NCBI GenBank assembly: GCA_947085405.1
Contig: CAMTWO010000023.1
Coordinates: 144,863 to 208,862 of the forward strand
DNA: 64,000 nucleotides
Direction of reading: 5' to 3'
Origin: JASEGV01 sp947085405
GTDB lineage: Bacteria; Bacteroidota; Ignavibacteria; UBA10030; BY39
Shown: positions 1 through 8,050 of the stretch, in pieces
Layout: every line of letters begins with the position of its first letter
How positions within the stretch are numbered: the first letter of the stretch is position 1
Translations under genes and position numbers: made by a program
Notes under the pieces: model-generated
Databases searched by the model: none
Told to the model about the DNA's origin: nothing
What the model saw: the letters and a program-made list of their open reading frames with translations, nothing else

Positions 1-825
1 AGAAAAAGCTTTCTTCATTCAAGGAACTTATTAAAATACTATGAAACATTATTTCCTTGGTTAAACGACTTTGTAGATGATAATATTGATGACACTTTGC
101 TCGATGCATTTACAATTGATGATTTAGATGAAGAATCAGACCCTGTTCAATATTTTGTAACAAAAGGTGAATACGAACAATTGAACGAAGCAGAAAGAAA
201 TCAACTTGCTCTGGATAGATATTGGAAAAAGAAAAAGACAACTTGGCAAATTGGGAGAGATTATGAAAGATATATTGGTTATTTATTTGAATCTGATGGT
301 TGGGTTGTAAATTATCAAGGAATTGAGAAAGGACTTGAAGATCTTGGACGAGATTTGATATGCAAAAGAGGTAATGCAATTGAAGTTGTCCAGTGCAAAT
401 ATTGGCGAAGTGAGAGAACGATTCATGAAAAACATATTAATCAACTTTTTGGAACAACAGTAGAATATTTTATAAAATCTACCAACTTTAATGGCTCTGA
501 GACACAATTAGGATTGTTTCCAGAATTATTAAGAAGCAACAACATCAAGGGTACTTTTTATGCTACTTGCTTATTTTCTGAAACTTCCAAAAGTTTTGCT
601 CAATTACTCGGAATAAAGCTTTTTGAAAAATTTCCCTTTCAACAGTATCCATCAATAAAATGTAATATTTCAAGAAAAGATGGAAACAAAATATATCATT
701 TGCCATTTGATCAACAATACGATAGAACAGTTATTGAAAAGGACAGAGTTGAATTCTATGCAGCTACGGTAATAGAAGCAGAAAAATTAGGATTTCGCAG
801 AGCATGGAGATGGCATGGAAATTAA
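1..825 (+). CDS. Mrr-like restriction endonuclease, 5' end outside window
   Basis: The frame is open from base 1, so the true start lies upstream and only the last 274 residues are seen. Residues after about 80 carry an Mrr-type PD-(D/E)XK core: an early Glu in GRDYERYIGYLFE, the acidic DLGRDLI strand, and EVVQCKYW, the Q-x-K version of the catalytic motif. Mrr-like nucleases cut foreign or modified DNA; no methyltransferase or specificity gene is visible beside it, although one could lie upstream. The first part (LDAFTIDDLDEESDP) is acidic and low in recognisable motifs. The stop is followed within 10 bases by an attC-like site. The fold is clear, the biological target is not. Confidence 0.75.
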   Translation, partial: RKSFLHSRNLLKYYETLFPWLNDFVDDNIDDTLLDAFTIDDLDEESDPVQYFVTKGEYEQLNEAERNQLALDRYWKKKKTTWQIGRDYERYIGYLFESDGWVVNYQGIEKGLEDLGRDLICKRGNAIEVVQCKYWRSERTIHEKHINQLFGTTVEYFIKSTNFNGSETQLGLFPELLRSNNIKGTFYATCLFSETSKSFAQLLGIKLFEKFPFQQYPSIKCNISRKDGNKIYHLPFDQQYDRTVIEKDRVEFYAATVIEAEKLGFRRAWRWHGN

Positions 826-833
826 AAAATCGC

Positions 834-1021
834 ATATAACAAGTGCCTCAAGCCGAAAGCGTTTTCGCATTTGGCAATTTAGTAATAATTGGCTTTGCTC
901 TTCCGTGTAATGTTTCTTGTTCAAAGTTGTTCTGTTAAATAAAAATTTTAATAATTATTGGCGTTGTCTTTTATGCGGCATCGCTGTTCTGGGGCGCCGC
1001 TTATCGGCAACACCGTTATAC
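834..1021 (+). other. attC-like cassette junction
   Basis: Begins ATATAAC then AAGTGCCTCAAGCCG, which resembles the left half of integron attC sites (AAC, then TCAAGCCG). It ends GGCAACACC-GTTATAC, a GTT core. The right part folds: GGCGTTG (960-966) can pair with CAACACC (1008-1014) with one mismatch, and GCGGC (975-979) with GCCGC (996-1000) inside it. At 188 bp it is longer than most attC sites. The final GTTATAC is the exact reverse complement of GTATAAC at 1585-1591, just as expected for the two ends of one gene cassette. No integron integrase is in the window, so this is an interpretation. Confidence 0.4.
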
Positions 1022-1026
1022 AACTA

Positions 1027-1590
1027 ATGAAATACAGTGAAATATTAATATTATTTTCAAAACTTAACAGACTTAATAAAAAGTTGAGCGATGTTGGTGG
1101 TAAAGGAACGGGTTGGAATTATACTTTTGTCGATGGAACTACAACTAAGTATACATTTAAAAAATTTCGTGATTTTGAAAGCATTCAAGACGATGTTGAA
1201 AATTATTTCCTATGGTTATGGAATTTAAAAGACTATTTAAAATCAATCTCTAAAAACAAGCAGATGGTCGAAGATATTGTAAACAGTAATATTAATATGA
1301 AAGTGTCTGGTGATATTGCAAATCGATTGAAACATTCTACGCTACGTGAAAGTCGGTCTGGTTTGTTTCCCAAATTGGGAAAGTTAAAAGTGACTATTTC
1401 CCAAAATAATGTTTCTAAAATAACTTTTTATAAGGATGAGGTTGAGATTGATCCTAAAGATGCTAATGATGCAGAATTATCTTTGCCAATTTATGATTGT
1501 AATGAAAATGAAATTATTGATTCATTTGAACTCATTAGAATTGTGGAAAAAGAATGGGATAAAATATTTCAGCAATTAAAAGTCGTATAA
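1027..1590 (+). CDS. hypothetical cassette-type protein
   Basis: 187 residues from the ATG at 1027. The frame is open further upstream to a TTG at 958, but that extension runs through the palindromic attC-like sequence and is unlikely to be translated. No signal peptide or membrane segment. Residues about 75-115 form a helical stretch ending INMKVSGDIANRLKHSTL; a D-I-x-N-x-x-KH motif of this kind recurs in uncharacterised helical proteins. The second half is beta-rich and ends in another helix. The stop codon lies inside the 7-base GTATAAC of the next junction, a layout typical of integron cassettes. Function not recognised. Confidence 0.6.
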   Translation: MKYSEILILFSKLNRLNKKLSDVGGKGTGWNYTFVDGTTTKYTFKKFRDFESIQDDVENYFLWLWNLKDYLKSISKNKQMVEDIVNSNINMKVSGDIANRLKHSTLRESRSGLFPKLGKLKVTISQNNVSKITFYKDEVEIDPKDANDAELSLPIYDCNENEIIDSFELIRIVEKEWDKIFQQLKVV

Positions 1591-1690
1591 CCCTTTTTTC
1601 CACCCGACAGCGTTTTCGCTTTTGGCATTTTAGAAATTTTAGAGTTAGCTGTTCCGTTTCTTCTAACTTGTTCAAAGTAATCTTGAAGGA
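1585..1690 (+). repeat. second copy of cassette-boundary repeat
   Basis: Starts GTATAAC over the stop codon of the preceding gene and shares a ~100-bp layout with the sequence after the first gene (834-940): ATAAC, then CCGA(A/C)AGCGTTTTCGC, then TTTGGCA(A/T)TTTAG, then TTGTTCAAAGT. AGCG-TTTT-CGCT forms a small hairpin. The repeat follows two unrelated genes, so it belongs to the boundary and not to either gene. A right-hand GTT core is not obvious here. Confidence 0.5.
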
Positions 1691-1696
1691 ATACTT

Positions 1697-1806
1697 ATGA
1701 AGGCAATTGTTTACACAAACTGGAAGAAATTGTGGAGGCAACTAAATATGTTGAAACAGGGCAGAAAACTGGAAATGTCGTAATTACTATAGAGCCTGTA
1801 AAGTAA
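1697..1806 (+). pseudogene. internally deleted zinc-type alcohol dehydrogenase remnant
   Basis: The ATG at 1697, preceded by GAAGGA, encodes MKAIVYTN, the usual start of medium-chain (zinc-binding) alcohol dehydrogenases. In another frame, from 1723, the sequence reads EEIVEATKYVETGQKTGNVV followed by ITIEPVK and a stop at 1806, which is the usual C-terminus of the same family. About 300 residues between them are missing and the two ends are out of frame. This is a decayed gene joined by one large deletion. The identification rests on recognising both termini of one family in the right order and strand. Confidence 0.7.
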
Positions 1807-1919
1807 TTAGCGAGGTTTTTTACCGTCTTTCATATTTCCAACAAAAATTATATATTGTAGCAAAGTCGTTGCTGTCCTTAATGTCCTTTTAAGAAACATA
1901 TTAGCAAAAAGCATAAACA

Positions 1920-2498
1920 ATGCTAGATAAAAACTATAATCCAGAAGGTTTTATACCGGTACACGGCGGCTACAAAAAATTGCTTTCATACAAAAAATCG
2001 GAAATTGTTTATGACGGTACGGTTTATTTTTGTAAGAGATTTTTTTCCAGAAGTGATCGTACAATCGACCAAATGATACAAGCTGCTCGTTCAGGTAAAC
2101 AAAACATCGTGGAAGCCAGCATGGCTTCCGGGACATCCAAAGAAACTGAGATTAAACTAACAAACGTTGCCCGCGCAAGTTTAGAAGAACTGATAACCGA
2201 CTACAGAGACTTTCTCAGAACTCGCAAATTAAAAGAATGGGATAAAAGCCATAGCTATGCGGTGCGTTTACGCGAACTTAATAAAGACCCAAACGGAAAT
2301 TATGAGACTTTTCGTAAAGGAATCGAACATGAAAACCCAGAAATATGTGCTAATGTGATGATTGGCTTGATAAAGGTAACATCTTTTCTTTTAGACAATC
2401 AAATAAAGTATTTGGAAAAAGAATTTTTGAAAGAAGGTGGCTTACGCGAGCGGATGGCCCGTGCCAGAATTAGTGTAAGGAACAAAGGACAAAAATGA
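1920..2498 (+). CDS. four-helix-bundle suffix-domain protein, full-length copy
   Basis: 192 residues. It resembles the four-helix-bundle proteins related to the 23S rRNA intervening-sequence (S23) protein, in the variant with a C-terminal suffix domain. Features: GGYKKLLSYKKSEIVYDGTV at the start, then SDRTIDQMIQAARSGKQNI-VEASMASGTSKETE, the typical helix-turn of the family, then KLTNVARASLEELITDYRDF and a basic C-terminus. The role of the family is unknown; members are found scattered near mobile or variable loci. A shortened paralogue lies at 7545-7973 on the other strand. The ATG has only a weak ribosome binding site. Confidence 0.75.
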   Translation: MLDKNYNPEGFIPVHGGYKKLLSYKKSEIVYDGTVYFCKRFFSRSDRTIDQMIQAARSGKQNIVEASMASGTSKETEIKLTNVARASLEELITDYRDFLRTRKLKEWDKSHSYAVRLRELNKDPNGNYETFRKGIEHENPEICANVMIGLIKVTSFLLDNQIKYLEKEFLKEGGLRERMARARISVRNKGQK

Positions 2499-2563
2499 CT
2501 GTAGGGACAGTTATAGTTGTTATTAACGAATAGAATAAGCAAAAATAACTAGAAGATTTTTTT

Positions 2564-4210
2564 ATGGCAAAACTTGGAAATGAAATAACACACGACAACG
2601 GCTTTAACCGCAACGAGGACTCGAATAAAAATTTAGTCAGGAAGATAAAAGCGAAAGCCGATATCATCAAATTAGGCGGCGGGAAAGAACTAATCGAACG
2701 ACACCATAAACGGAATAAACTAACCGCACGAGAGAGGATTGAAAAACTAATCGACCCCGGCAGTTACTTTTTAGAAATAGGTTTATTTGCTGCTTACGAA
2801 ATGTACATCGAATACGGCGGTGCCCCCGCATCAGGAACAATTTTCGGTATCGGAAAAATTCACGGCAGAGATGTTGTAATCGTTGCTAACGATGCGACAG
2901 TTAAAGCTGGCGCCTGGTTTCCAATCACGTGTAAAAAAAATCTGCGCGCACAGGAAATATCAATCGAAAACCGCCTGCCCATAGTTTACCTCGTTGACTC
3001 TGCCGGTGTTTTCCTTCCGATGCAGGATGAAATTTTTCCTGACAAAGAACACTTTGGAAGAATTTTTCGTAATAATGCCGTTATGTCGTCGATGGGAATT
3101 GTCCAAATCTCAGCAATCATGGGACCTTGCGTTGCAGGCGGCGCCTATCTCCCGATAATGAGCGACGAAGCCATGATTGTAGAAAAAACCGGAAGCGTAT
3201 TCCTTGCCGGTCCTGCACTCGTAAAAGCAGCCATCGGCGAAGATGCCGACATCGAAGAACTTGGCGGCGCCTCAATGCACTGCGAAATAAGCGGCGTTAC
3301 TGATTATAAAATGCCGAACGACGAAGTTTGCTTAGAAACAATCCGCAACATCATTAGCAAACTTGGACGAACACCCAAAGCCGGTTTCGACCGGATAGAA
3401 TCCAAGCCGCCCCTGTATAACCCGTCTGATATTTACGGAATTTTTTCAGAAGACAGGACAAAACCATACGACACTTACCAGATTTTATCGCGTATCGTGG
3501 ATGATGATTCGTTCGATGAATACAAAGCAGGCATCGGCAAAACGATAATCACAGGTTACGCTCGCGTAGATGGTTGGGCGGTCGGAATCGTGGCAAATCA
3601 ACGTGCACTTGTAAAAACCAAAAAAGGCGAGATGCAATTCGGCGGCGTCATTTACAGCGACAGCGCTGACAAAGGCACTCGGTTCATAATGAATTGCAAT
3701 CAAAAAAATATACCGCTTATCTTTTTTCAGGATGTTACGGGTTTTATGGTCGGAACCCGTTCGGAACAAGGCGGCATCATTAAAGATGGTGCAAAAATGG
3801 TAAACGCAGTTGCTAATAGTGTTGTACCGAAAATTACTTTCGTAATCGGCAACAGCTACGGTGCCGGAAATTATGCTATGTGTGGCAAAGCTTACGACCC
3901 CCGGTTTATTTTTGCTTGGCCCACAGCTCAAATCGCTGTTATGGGCGGAAAACAGTCGAGCGAGACTTTGTTAACAATCCGCTTGGGTGGCAACAAGGAT
4001 AAAATATCCGAGGAGGAAAAGCAGAAGATGCTTTCCGAAATCCATGAACGTTATGACCGCCAGCTTGACCCGCTCTACGCAGCAGCCCGATTATGGGTTG
4101 ACGATATCATCGATCCTATCGACACTCGTAAAATTATTTCTTACACGCTTGAGATTGCATCGAATAATCCAAACATCCCGCGTTTCAACCCTGGTGTAAT
4201 ACAAACTTAA
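2564..4210 (+). CDS. acyl-CoA carboxylase carboxyltransferase (beta) subunit
   Basis: 548 residues, close to the usual 510-545 of propionyl-/methylcrotonyl-CoA carboxylase beta subunits. These transfer CO2 from carboxybiotin to an acyl-CoA. N-terminal crotonase-fold half: KLTARERIEKLIDPGSYFLE and GPCVAGGAYLPIMSDEAMIV (acyl-CoA oxyanion region). C-terminal half: QDVTGFMVGTRSEQGGIIKDGAKMV and NSYGAGNYAMCGKAYDPRF (biotin-side oxyanion hole). GGAYLPIMSDE and the C-terminus look more like the methylcrotonyl-CoA branch than propionyl-CoA, but the substrate cannot be fixed from sequence. No biotin carboxylase or biotin carrier gene is next to it, so its partner must be elsewhere. Start: ATG at 2564 with a weak AGAAG upstream. 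Confidence 0.9.
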   Translation: MAKLGNEITHDNGFNRNEDSNKNLVRKIKAKADIIKLGGGKELIERHHKRNKLTARERIEKLIDPGSYFLEIGLFAAYEMYIEYGGAPASGTIFGIGKIHGRDVVIVANDATVKAGAWFPITCKKNLRAQEISIENRLPIVYLVDSAGVFLPMQDEIFPDKEHFGRIFRNNAVMSSMGIVQISAIMGPCVAGGAYLPIMSDEAMIVEKTGSVFLAGPALVKAAIGEDADIEELGGASMHCEISGVTDYKMPNDEVCLETIRNIISKLGRTPKAGFDRIESKPPLYNPSDIYGIFSEDRTKPYDTYQILSRIVDDDSFDEYKAGIGKTIITGYARVDGWAVGIVANQRALVKTKKGEMQFGGVIYSDSADKGTRFIMNCNQKNIPLIFFQDVTGFMVGTRSEQGGIIKDGAKMVNAVANSVVPKITFVIGNSYGAGNYAMCGKAYDPRFIFAWPTAQIAVMGGKQSSETLLTIRLGGNKDKISEEEKQKMLSEIHERYDRQLDPLYAAARLWVDDIIDPIDTRKIISYTLEIASNNPNIPRFNPGVIQT

Positions 4211-4264
4211 GAAAATAAAAATTGAATTATTGTATCATCGGATCATTGAATCAATGGGAAAATG

Positions 4265-4295
4265 TCAGCCGAAGGCTGATGTGCCTTTGGCACAA
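4265..4295. repeat. double-hairpin dispersed repeat, copy 1
   Basis: TCAGCCGAAGGCTGA followed at once by TGTGCCTTTGGCACA: two perfect hairpins, each with a 3-base loop. A second copy of the same two-hairpin unit lies at 50758-50792, where it overlaps the end of a gene. The surroundings (runs like ATTGAATCAATGG and ATTGATGGATAAATGG) are low-complexity intergenic sequence of a kind that recurs near 6455 and 37860. Confidence 0.65.
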
Positions 4296-4339
4296 ATAAT
4301 TGGATTGATGGATAAATGGAGCAATGGAGTTTTGGAATA

Positions 4340-5032
4340 ATGGAGTGTAGGGTTATAACTTATATTCTAGTAATTTTTATTGTGTTGGGTTATCCTCAAA
4401 TCAATTTTGCTGGAACTCAACCGACAGATTCAAGTCGTATTAATTATTCAGCATTCGAGGCGATGGTAACACTTTTCCCCCCTTTTCTTCTTCAGAATAG
4501 CGGTGAATTAAAATCATTTATTCGTAATGATGAATTCTTAAACTTCAAGAAACAGCATGGTGATTTGGCGGCTGTTGATTTGATATATCAAAAAGCTAAA
4601 GAACTTACACGCGGCAATACCGGAATATCTCTTCTAATTTGTACAATCGCTACACTCGACCATTACACTCTTGGTATAAAAATCCCGCTAATCAATCTTT
4701 ATATTCCTTTAACCAACGAAACAAAAGAAGATTATAGAAAGCGAACGGCTAATCTTCCTACACATTTTTACAGCAACTCTCCCTCGTACCCGTATGGCGA
4801 CAAAGATAAATTACAGCACATCTTCGGTTCGGCTTTTTTAATTTATGCTTTTGAATCGGAGGGATTGGCTGAAAGGTATTCGTTGTTTGTAGAAAAGATT
4901 GAAGATAGATATATTAAAGACGGTAATTACGATGAGCGTGATATGGAAGCAAATAGAGATGGACAAAAGTTCGGTTTGTTGCTGATGAAAAACAGGAATG
5001 CGAAACCATCAGATGTATTAAACAGTAAGTAG
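4340..5032 (+). CDS. exported protein of unknown function
   Basis: 230 residues from the ATG at 4340. ATGs at 4316 and 4328 are possible, but that stretch is repeat-like intergenic sequence, and MECRVITYILVIFIVLGYPQ makes a better signal peptide (basic n-region, hydrophobic core, Ala-Gly near residue 25). The mature part has FPPFLLQNSGELKSFI, a Leu/Ile-rich helix and a conserved-looking YPYGDKDKLQHIFGSAFL segment with a KxxH motif, then an acidic tail DERDMEANRDGQKFG. Possibly periplasmic or anchored by one helix. No catalytic family recognised. The downstream response regulator is 59 bases away on the same strand. Confidence 0.7.
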   Translation: MECRVITYILVIFIVLGYPQINFAGTQPTDSSRINYSAFEAMVTLFPPFLLQNSGELKSFIRNDEFLNFKKQHGDLAAVDLIYQKAKELTRGNTGISLLICTIATLDHYTLGIKIPLINLYIPLTNETKEDYRKRTANLPTHFYSNSPSYPYGDKDKLQHIFGSAFLIYAFESEGLAERYSLFVEKIEDRYIKDGNYDERDMEANRDGQKFGLLLMKNRNAKPSDVLNSK

Positions 5033-5091
5033 TAGGTAGTAAAATTCAAATAACCATTTACGAAGAACGATAAACGAACAACGAATTAATT

Positions 5092-6456
5092 ATGAAAACA
5101 ATTTTAATAATTGACGACGAGAAGAGTATCCGCGATGCAGTTAAAATGATACTTACCTATGAAAAGTATGAAGTTGCACTTGCTGAGGACGGAGCCAAAG
5201 GGTTAGCAATTTTGGATAATCCTGAAAATCGAATTGATGCAGTTCTTCTCGATGTAAAAATGCCGGGAATGGATGGCATCGAAGTATTGCAAACCATAAA
5301 GAGCCGGCACACCGACTTGCCGATAATAATGATCTCCGGCCACGGCACAATCGAAACTGCCGTCGAGGCAACAAAGTTAGGCGCCTTCGATTTTTTAACC
5401 AAACCGCTCGATAGAGATAAATTGCTTGTTACACTTCGTAACGCTCTTGATCATAAAAAATTAACCGCCGAAATAGAAACAATCCGTCAGAAACTTGAAG
5501 GTAAGGATAATATTCTGGGAGAGAGCCAGAAGATTAAGGAGATATTATCGCTGATTGAACGAATTGCTCCGACCGACACACGAATTCTGATAACCGGCGA
5601 AAACGGAACCGGCAAAGAATTAGTAGCTAAAGCAATCCATCGTTTTAGCAAGCGTTCCGCAAAAACAATGGTCGAAGTAAACTGTGCGGCTATTCCTCAC
5701 GATTTGATTGAATCGGAATTGTTCGGACACGAAAAAGGCTCATTCACCGGTGCAACCGCTCAGCGGATTGGTAAATTCGAGCAAGCGGACGGCGGCACAA
5801 TTTTCCTCGATGAAATCGGAGATATGAGTTTAGCTGCTCAGGCAAAAGTTTTACGAGTACTCGAAGAAGGAAAGATCGAGAGAGTCGGCGGCAATAGATT
5901 AATCGCTGTTGATGTTCGTGTAATTGCAGCAACAAATAAAAATTTGATTGAGGAAATTAAGAAGGGCAATTTCAGAGAAGACTTATACCATCGGTTGAAT
6001 GTTATTCCGATACATGTTCCTCCCTTACGCGACCGAAGAGATGATATTCCGGTTTTAACAAAATCATTTGTCGATGATATATGTACACGTTACGGAATCA
6101 CTCCCAAAAAATTTTCCGAGCGGGCACTGAATTACTTGAAAGGACTCGAGTATAGCGGGAACGTTCGCGAGCTTAGAAATATTGTTGAGCGACTAATAAT
6201 TCTTACACCCGGCAACACGGTCGAAGTTGAGATGCTTGAGCCAACAGGATTAACAAAAGGAACTGCCACAGACGACATAATCGCAACCAGCAAAACATAT
6301 CAGGAATTTAAGGATAAATCGGAAGCGGCTTTTATAAAGCGAATGCTTGAAATTCACAAATGGAATATCAGCAAAACTGCCGAAGCGATGAATATCGAGA
6401 GAAGTAACCTTTATAATAAAATGAAAAAATACGGGATGGAGAGGGGAGATAATTGA
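5092..6456 (+). CDS. sigma-54-dependent response regulator, NtrC family
   Basis: 454 residues with the standard three-domain layout. Receiver domain 1-120: acidic pair D8-D9, phosphoacceptor D54 (DAVLLDVKMPG), Lys in FLTKPLD. AAA+ domain about 145-385: Walker A GENGTGKE, the sigma-54 contact loop as GSFTGA instead of the common GAFTGA, Walker B GGTIFLDEIGD, arginine finger region FREDLYHRLNVIPI. A Fis-type helix-turn-helix closes the protein (WNISKTAEAMNIERSNLYNK). It should activate sigma-54 promoters when phosphorylated. No histidine kinase is adjacent, so the signal is unknown. A second member of this family lies at 45688-47070. Confidence 0.95.
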   Translation: MKTILIIDDEKSIRDAVKMILTYEKYEVALAEDGAKGLAILDNPENRIDAVLLDVKMPGMDGIEVLQTIKSRHTDLPIIMISGHGTIETAVEATKLGAFDFLTKPLDRDKLLVTLRNALDHKKLTAEIETIRQKLEGKDNILGESQKIKEILSLIERIAPTDTRILITGENGTGKELVAKAIHRFSKRSAKTMVEVNCAAIPHDLIESELFGHEKGSFTGATAQRIGKFEQADGGTIFLDEIGDMSLAAQAKVLRVLEEGKIERVGGNRLIAVDVRVIAATNKNLIEEIKKGNFREDLYHRLNVIPIHVPPLRDRRDDIPVLTKSFVDDICTRYGITPKKFSERALNYLKGLEYSGNVRELRNIVERLIILTPGNTVEVEMLEPTGLTKGTATDDIIATSKTYQEFKDKSEAAFIKRMLEIHKWNISKTAEAMNIERSNLYNKMKKYGMERGDN

Positions 6457-6539
6457 TTCATTTGTTCATTGGCTCAATGAAATGATTATAATAATTTTTA
6501 AAAAATAAATGGCTTTAGCCGCATTACTTTTTGGCCTCT

Positions 6540-6800
6540 ATTATTTTTATTTCTCCATTACAACACATTGAACCCGTAGGGTTCTTATGTTTATAGATTT
6601 GTTTTGTCAAGATAATGTTCGACCCCGAAGGGGTCGTATGTTGTTTTCGGATACCTTTTTCTATAAACATTCGATCCCAATGGGATCGTTTAATTTCGCC
6701 CTTCGATTATTTTTATTTCTCCATTACAACACATTGAACCCGTAGGGTTCATATGTTTATAGCTTTGTGATATTAAGATTGTTCGAACCCAACGGGGTCG
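6540..6800. repeat. cluster of REP-like palindromes with a 63-bp direct repeat
   Basis: Five short palindromes in 260 bp: GAACCCGTAGGGTTC (6570-6584 and again 6736-6750), CGACCCCGAAGGGGTCG (6620-6636), CGATCCCAATGGGATCG (6672-6688) and an imperfect CGAACCCAACGGGGTCG (6784-6800). The segment 6540-6602 is repeated almost exactly at 6706-6768, including the flanking CTCCATTACAACACATTG and ATGTTTATAG. This fills the gap between the NtrC gene and the ORF6N gene; no gene is seen in it. The layout matches REP-type elements of the kind mobilised by RAYT (TnpA_REP) transposases; no such gene is in the window. Confidence 0.75.
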
Positions 6801-6842
6801 TATATTCTTTTGTATTCATTGGTTATGAACATTTGGTGCCTA

Positions 6843-7424
6843 CTACTTTTTCCTCTGTAATTTGTAAACACTTTTGGGTTCTTCCACTTTGAACCCAATT
6901 TGACGTTTCGTTTTTTCGGGTGGTTGCAATAACTGTCGAATCATTTCAATGATGGCTTTTATTTCAACATCGTGTAGCTCAAATTTTTCCTCAAGCTCTT
7001 TTAGCTTCTGAGCAATGTCTTTATGCATAGCGAGAGCTTCTCGCAATTTCACAAATGCACGCACTACATATACGCTCATTAGTACGGCACGCTTGCTCTT
7101 TAGTACATTTGCTGCCATCAATGCACCATGCTCGGTAAAAACGTATGGCAGAAATCGAGGGTCTCGATGTTTCTGCGAACCGGTAACAAATTGTGACCGG
7201 TTAGTAAATGCACTCCTCAAAGACTCCATTTCTGCCGATGTCAATTGAAACATAAAATCTTCTGGGAATCTATCAATATTGCGCTTCACTGCTTGATTTA
7301 AGGCTTTTGTGGTTACACCATAAATTCTTGCAAGTTCGTTGTCGAGTATAACTTTTTGACCACGTATCAAAAATATCTGTTGCTCAATTAGTTCAACTGG
7401 TGCGATTGGTTTGGTTTTGCTCAT
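6843..7424 (-). CDS. ORF6N domain protein
   Basis: 193 residues, start ATG after a strong AGGAGG at 7424. The first ~90 residues match the ORF6N DNA-binding domain of phage and bacterial proteins: VELIEQQIFLIRGQKVILDN, ELARIYGVTTKALNQAVKRN, FPEDFMFQLT, then YVFTEHGALMAANVLKSKRA. After it comes a predicted coiled coil (AMHKDIAQKLKELEEKFELH) and a basic tail. ORF6N proteins are common in accessory regions, often of phage origin; their exact role is mostly unknown. Neighbours are repeats and a broken paralogue, consistent with an accessory locus. Confidence 0.88.
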   Translation of the reverse strand: MSKTKPIAPVELIEQQIFLIRGQKVILDNELARIYGVTTKALNQAVKRNIDRFPEDFMFQLTSAEMESLRSAFTNRSQFVTGSQKHRDPRFLPYVFTEHGALMAANVLKSKRAVLMSVYVVRAFVKLREALAMHKDIAQKLKELEEKFELHDVEIKAIIEMIRQLLQPPEKTKRQIGFKVEEPKSVYKLQRKK

Positions 7425-7544
7425 ATCTTTTTCCTCCTTATTAAGTATTATGGTTTCGTTTTTAACAGACCTAATTTGTGATTCCTATCTGGTTTTAAAT
7501 GACTATAAGGACGGTGATGACTTTAAAAAAAGTGGTGTACATCA

Positions 7545-7973
7545 TTACTGCCCCTTTTTTATTTCGTTAAGTCTGGCGCGAGTCATTCTCTCACGCAAGC
7601 CACCTTCTTTGAGAAATTCTTCCTCTAAGTGCTTTATTTGTCGGGCTAACAAAAAAGAAGCTACTTTTATCAAACCCATAATTACATTAGCGCAAATTTC
7701 GGGGTCTTTGTTTTCGATGCCCTTACGGAATGTTTCGTAGTTTCCGTTTGGGTCTTTATTAAGTTCGCGTAATCGGGCAACATAAGAGTGGGCTTTTTCC
7801 CACTCGTTTAAACCTCTCGTTCGAAGAAAATCTTTATAGTCGATTAACAATTCTTCAAGACTTGCGCGTGCTACATTTGTTAGTTTAATTTCGGCTTTCT
7901 TGTATGAAAGCAATTTTTGGTAACCGCCATGCTGCGGAATAAATCCATCTTTATTGTATTGCTTCTCACCCAT
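7545..7973 (-). CDS. four-helix-bundle suffix protein, internally deleted copy
   Basis: 142 residues, clearly paralogous to the gene at 1920-2498 (shared LTNVARASLEEL, NKDPNGNYETFRKGIE, FLKEGGLRERM). It lacks the block equivalent to residues 34-82 of the other copy: SYKKAEI runs straight into KLTNVARAS. The loss is in frame (147 bases) and its ends coincide with similar short sequences, EI-coding GAAATT/GAGATT, so it looks like deletion between microrepeats. The missing block holds the second helix and the SGKQNI/EASMASGTS turn, so the bundle is probably not functional as such. Good ribosome binding site (GAAGG). It may be a pseudogene or a shortened variant. Confidence 0.75.
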   Translation of the reverse strand: MGEKQYNKDGFIPQHGGYQKLLSYKKAEIKLTNVARASLEELLIDYKDFLRTRGLNEWEKAHSYVARLRELNKDPNGNYETFRKGIENKDPEICANVIMGLIKVASFLLARQIKHLEEEFLKEGGLRERMTRARLNEIKKGQ

Positions 7974-8050
7974 TTTTTTTGCCTTCTATTGTTTTAATTT
8001 CTTCTGAAACTTGCAATTATTGCGTTGCTGCGCCTATGATATTTTGTAAG

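Noticed and set aside
958..1026. N-terminal extension of the 187-residue hypothetical protein from a TTG
   Set aside because: The added 23 codons come from a palindromic junction sequence; the ATG at 1027 fits a cassette start.
3485..3931. 148-codon frame antisense to the carboxyltransferase gene
   Set aside because: It is a shadow of a well conserved coding region.
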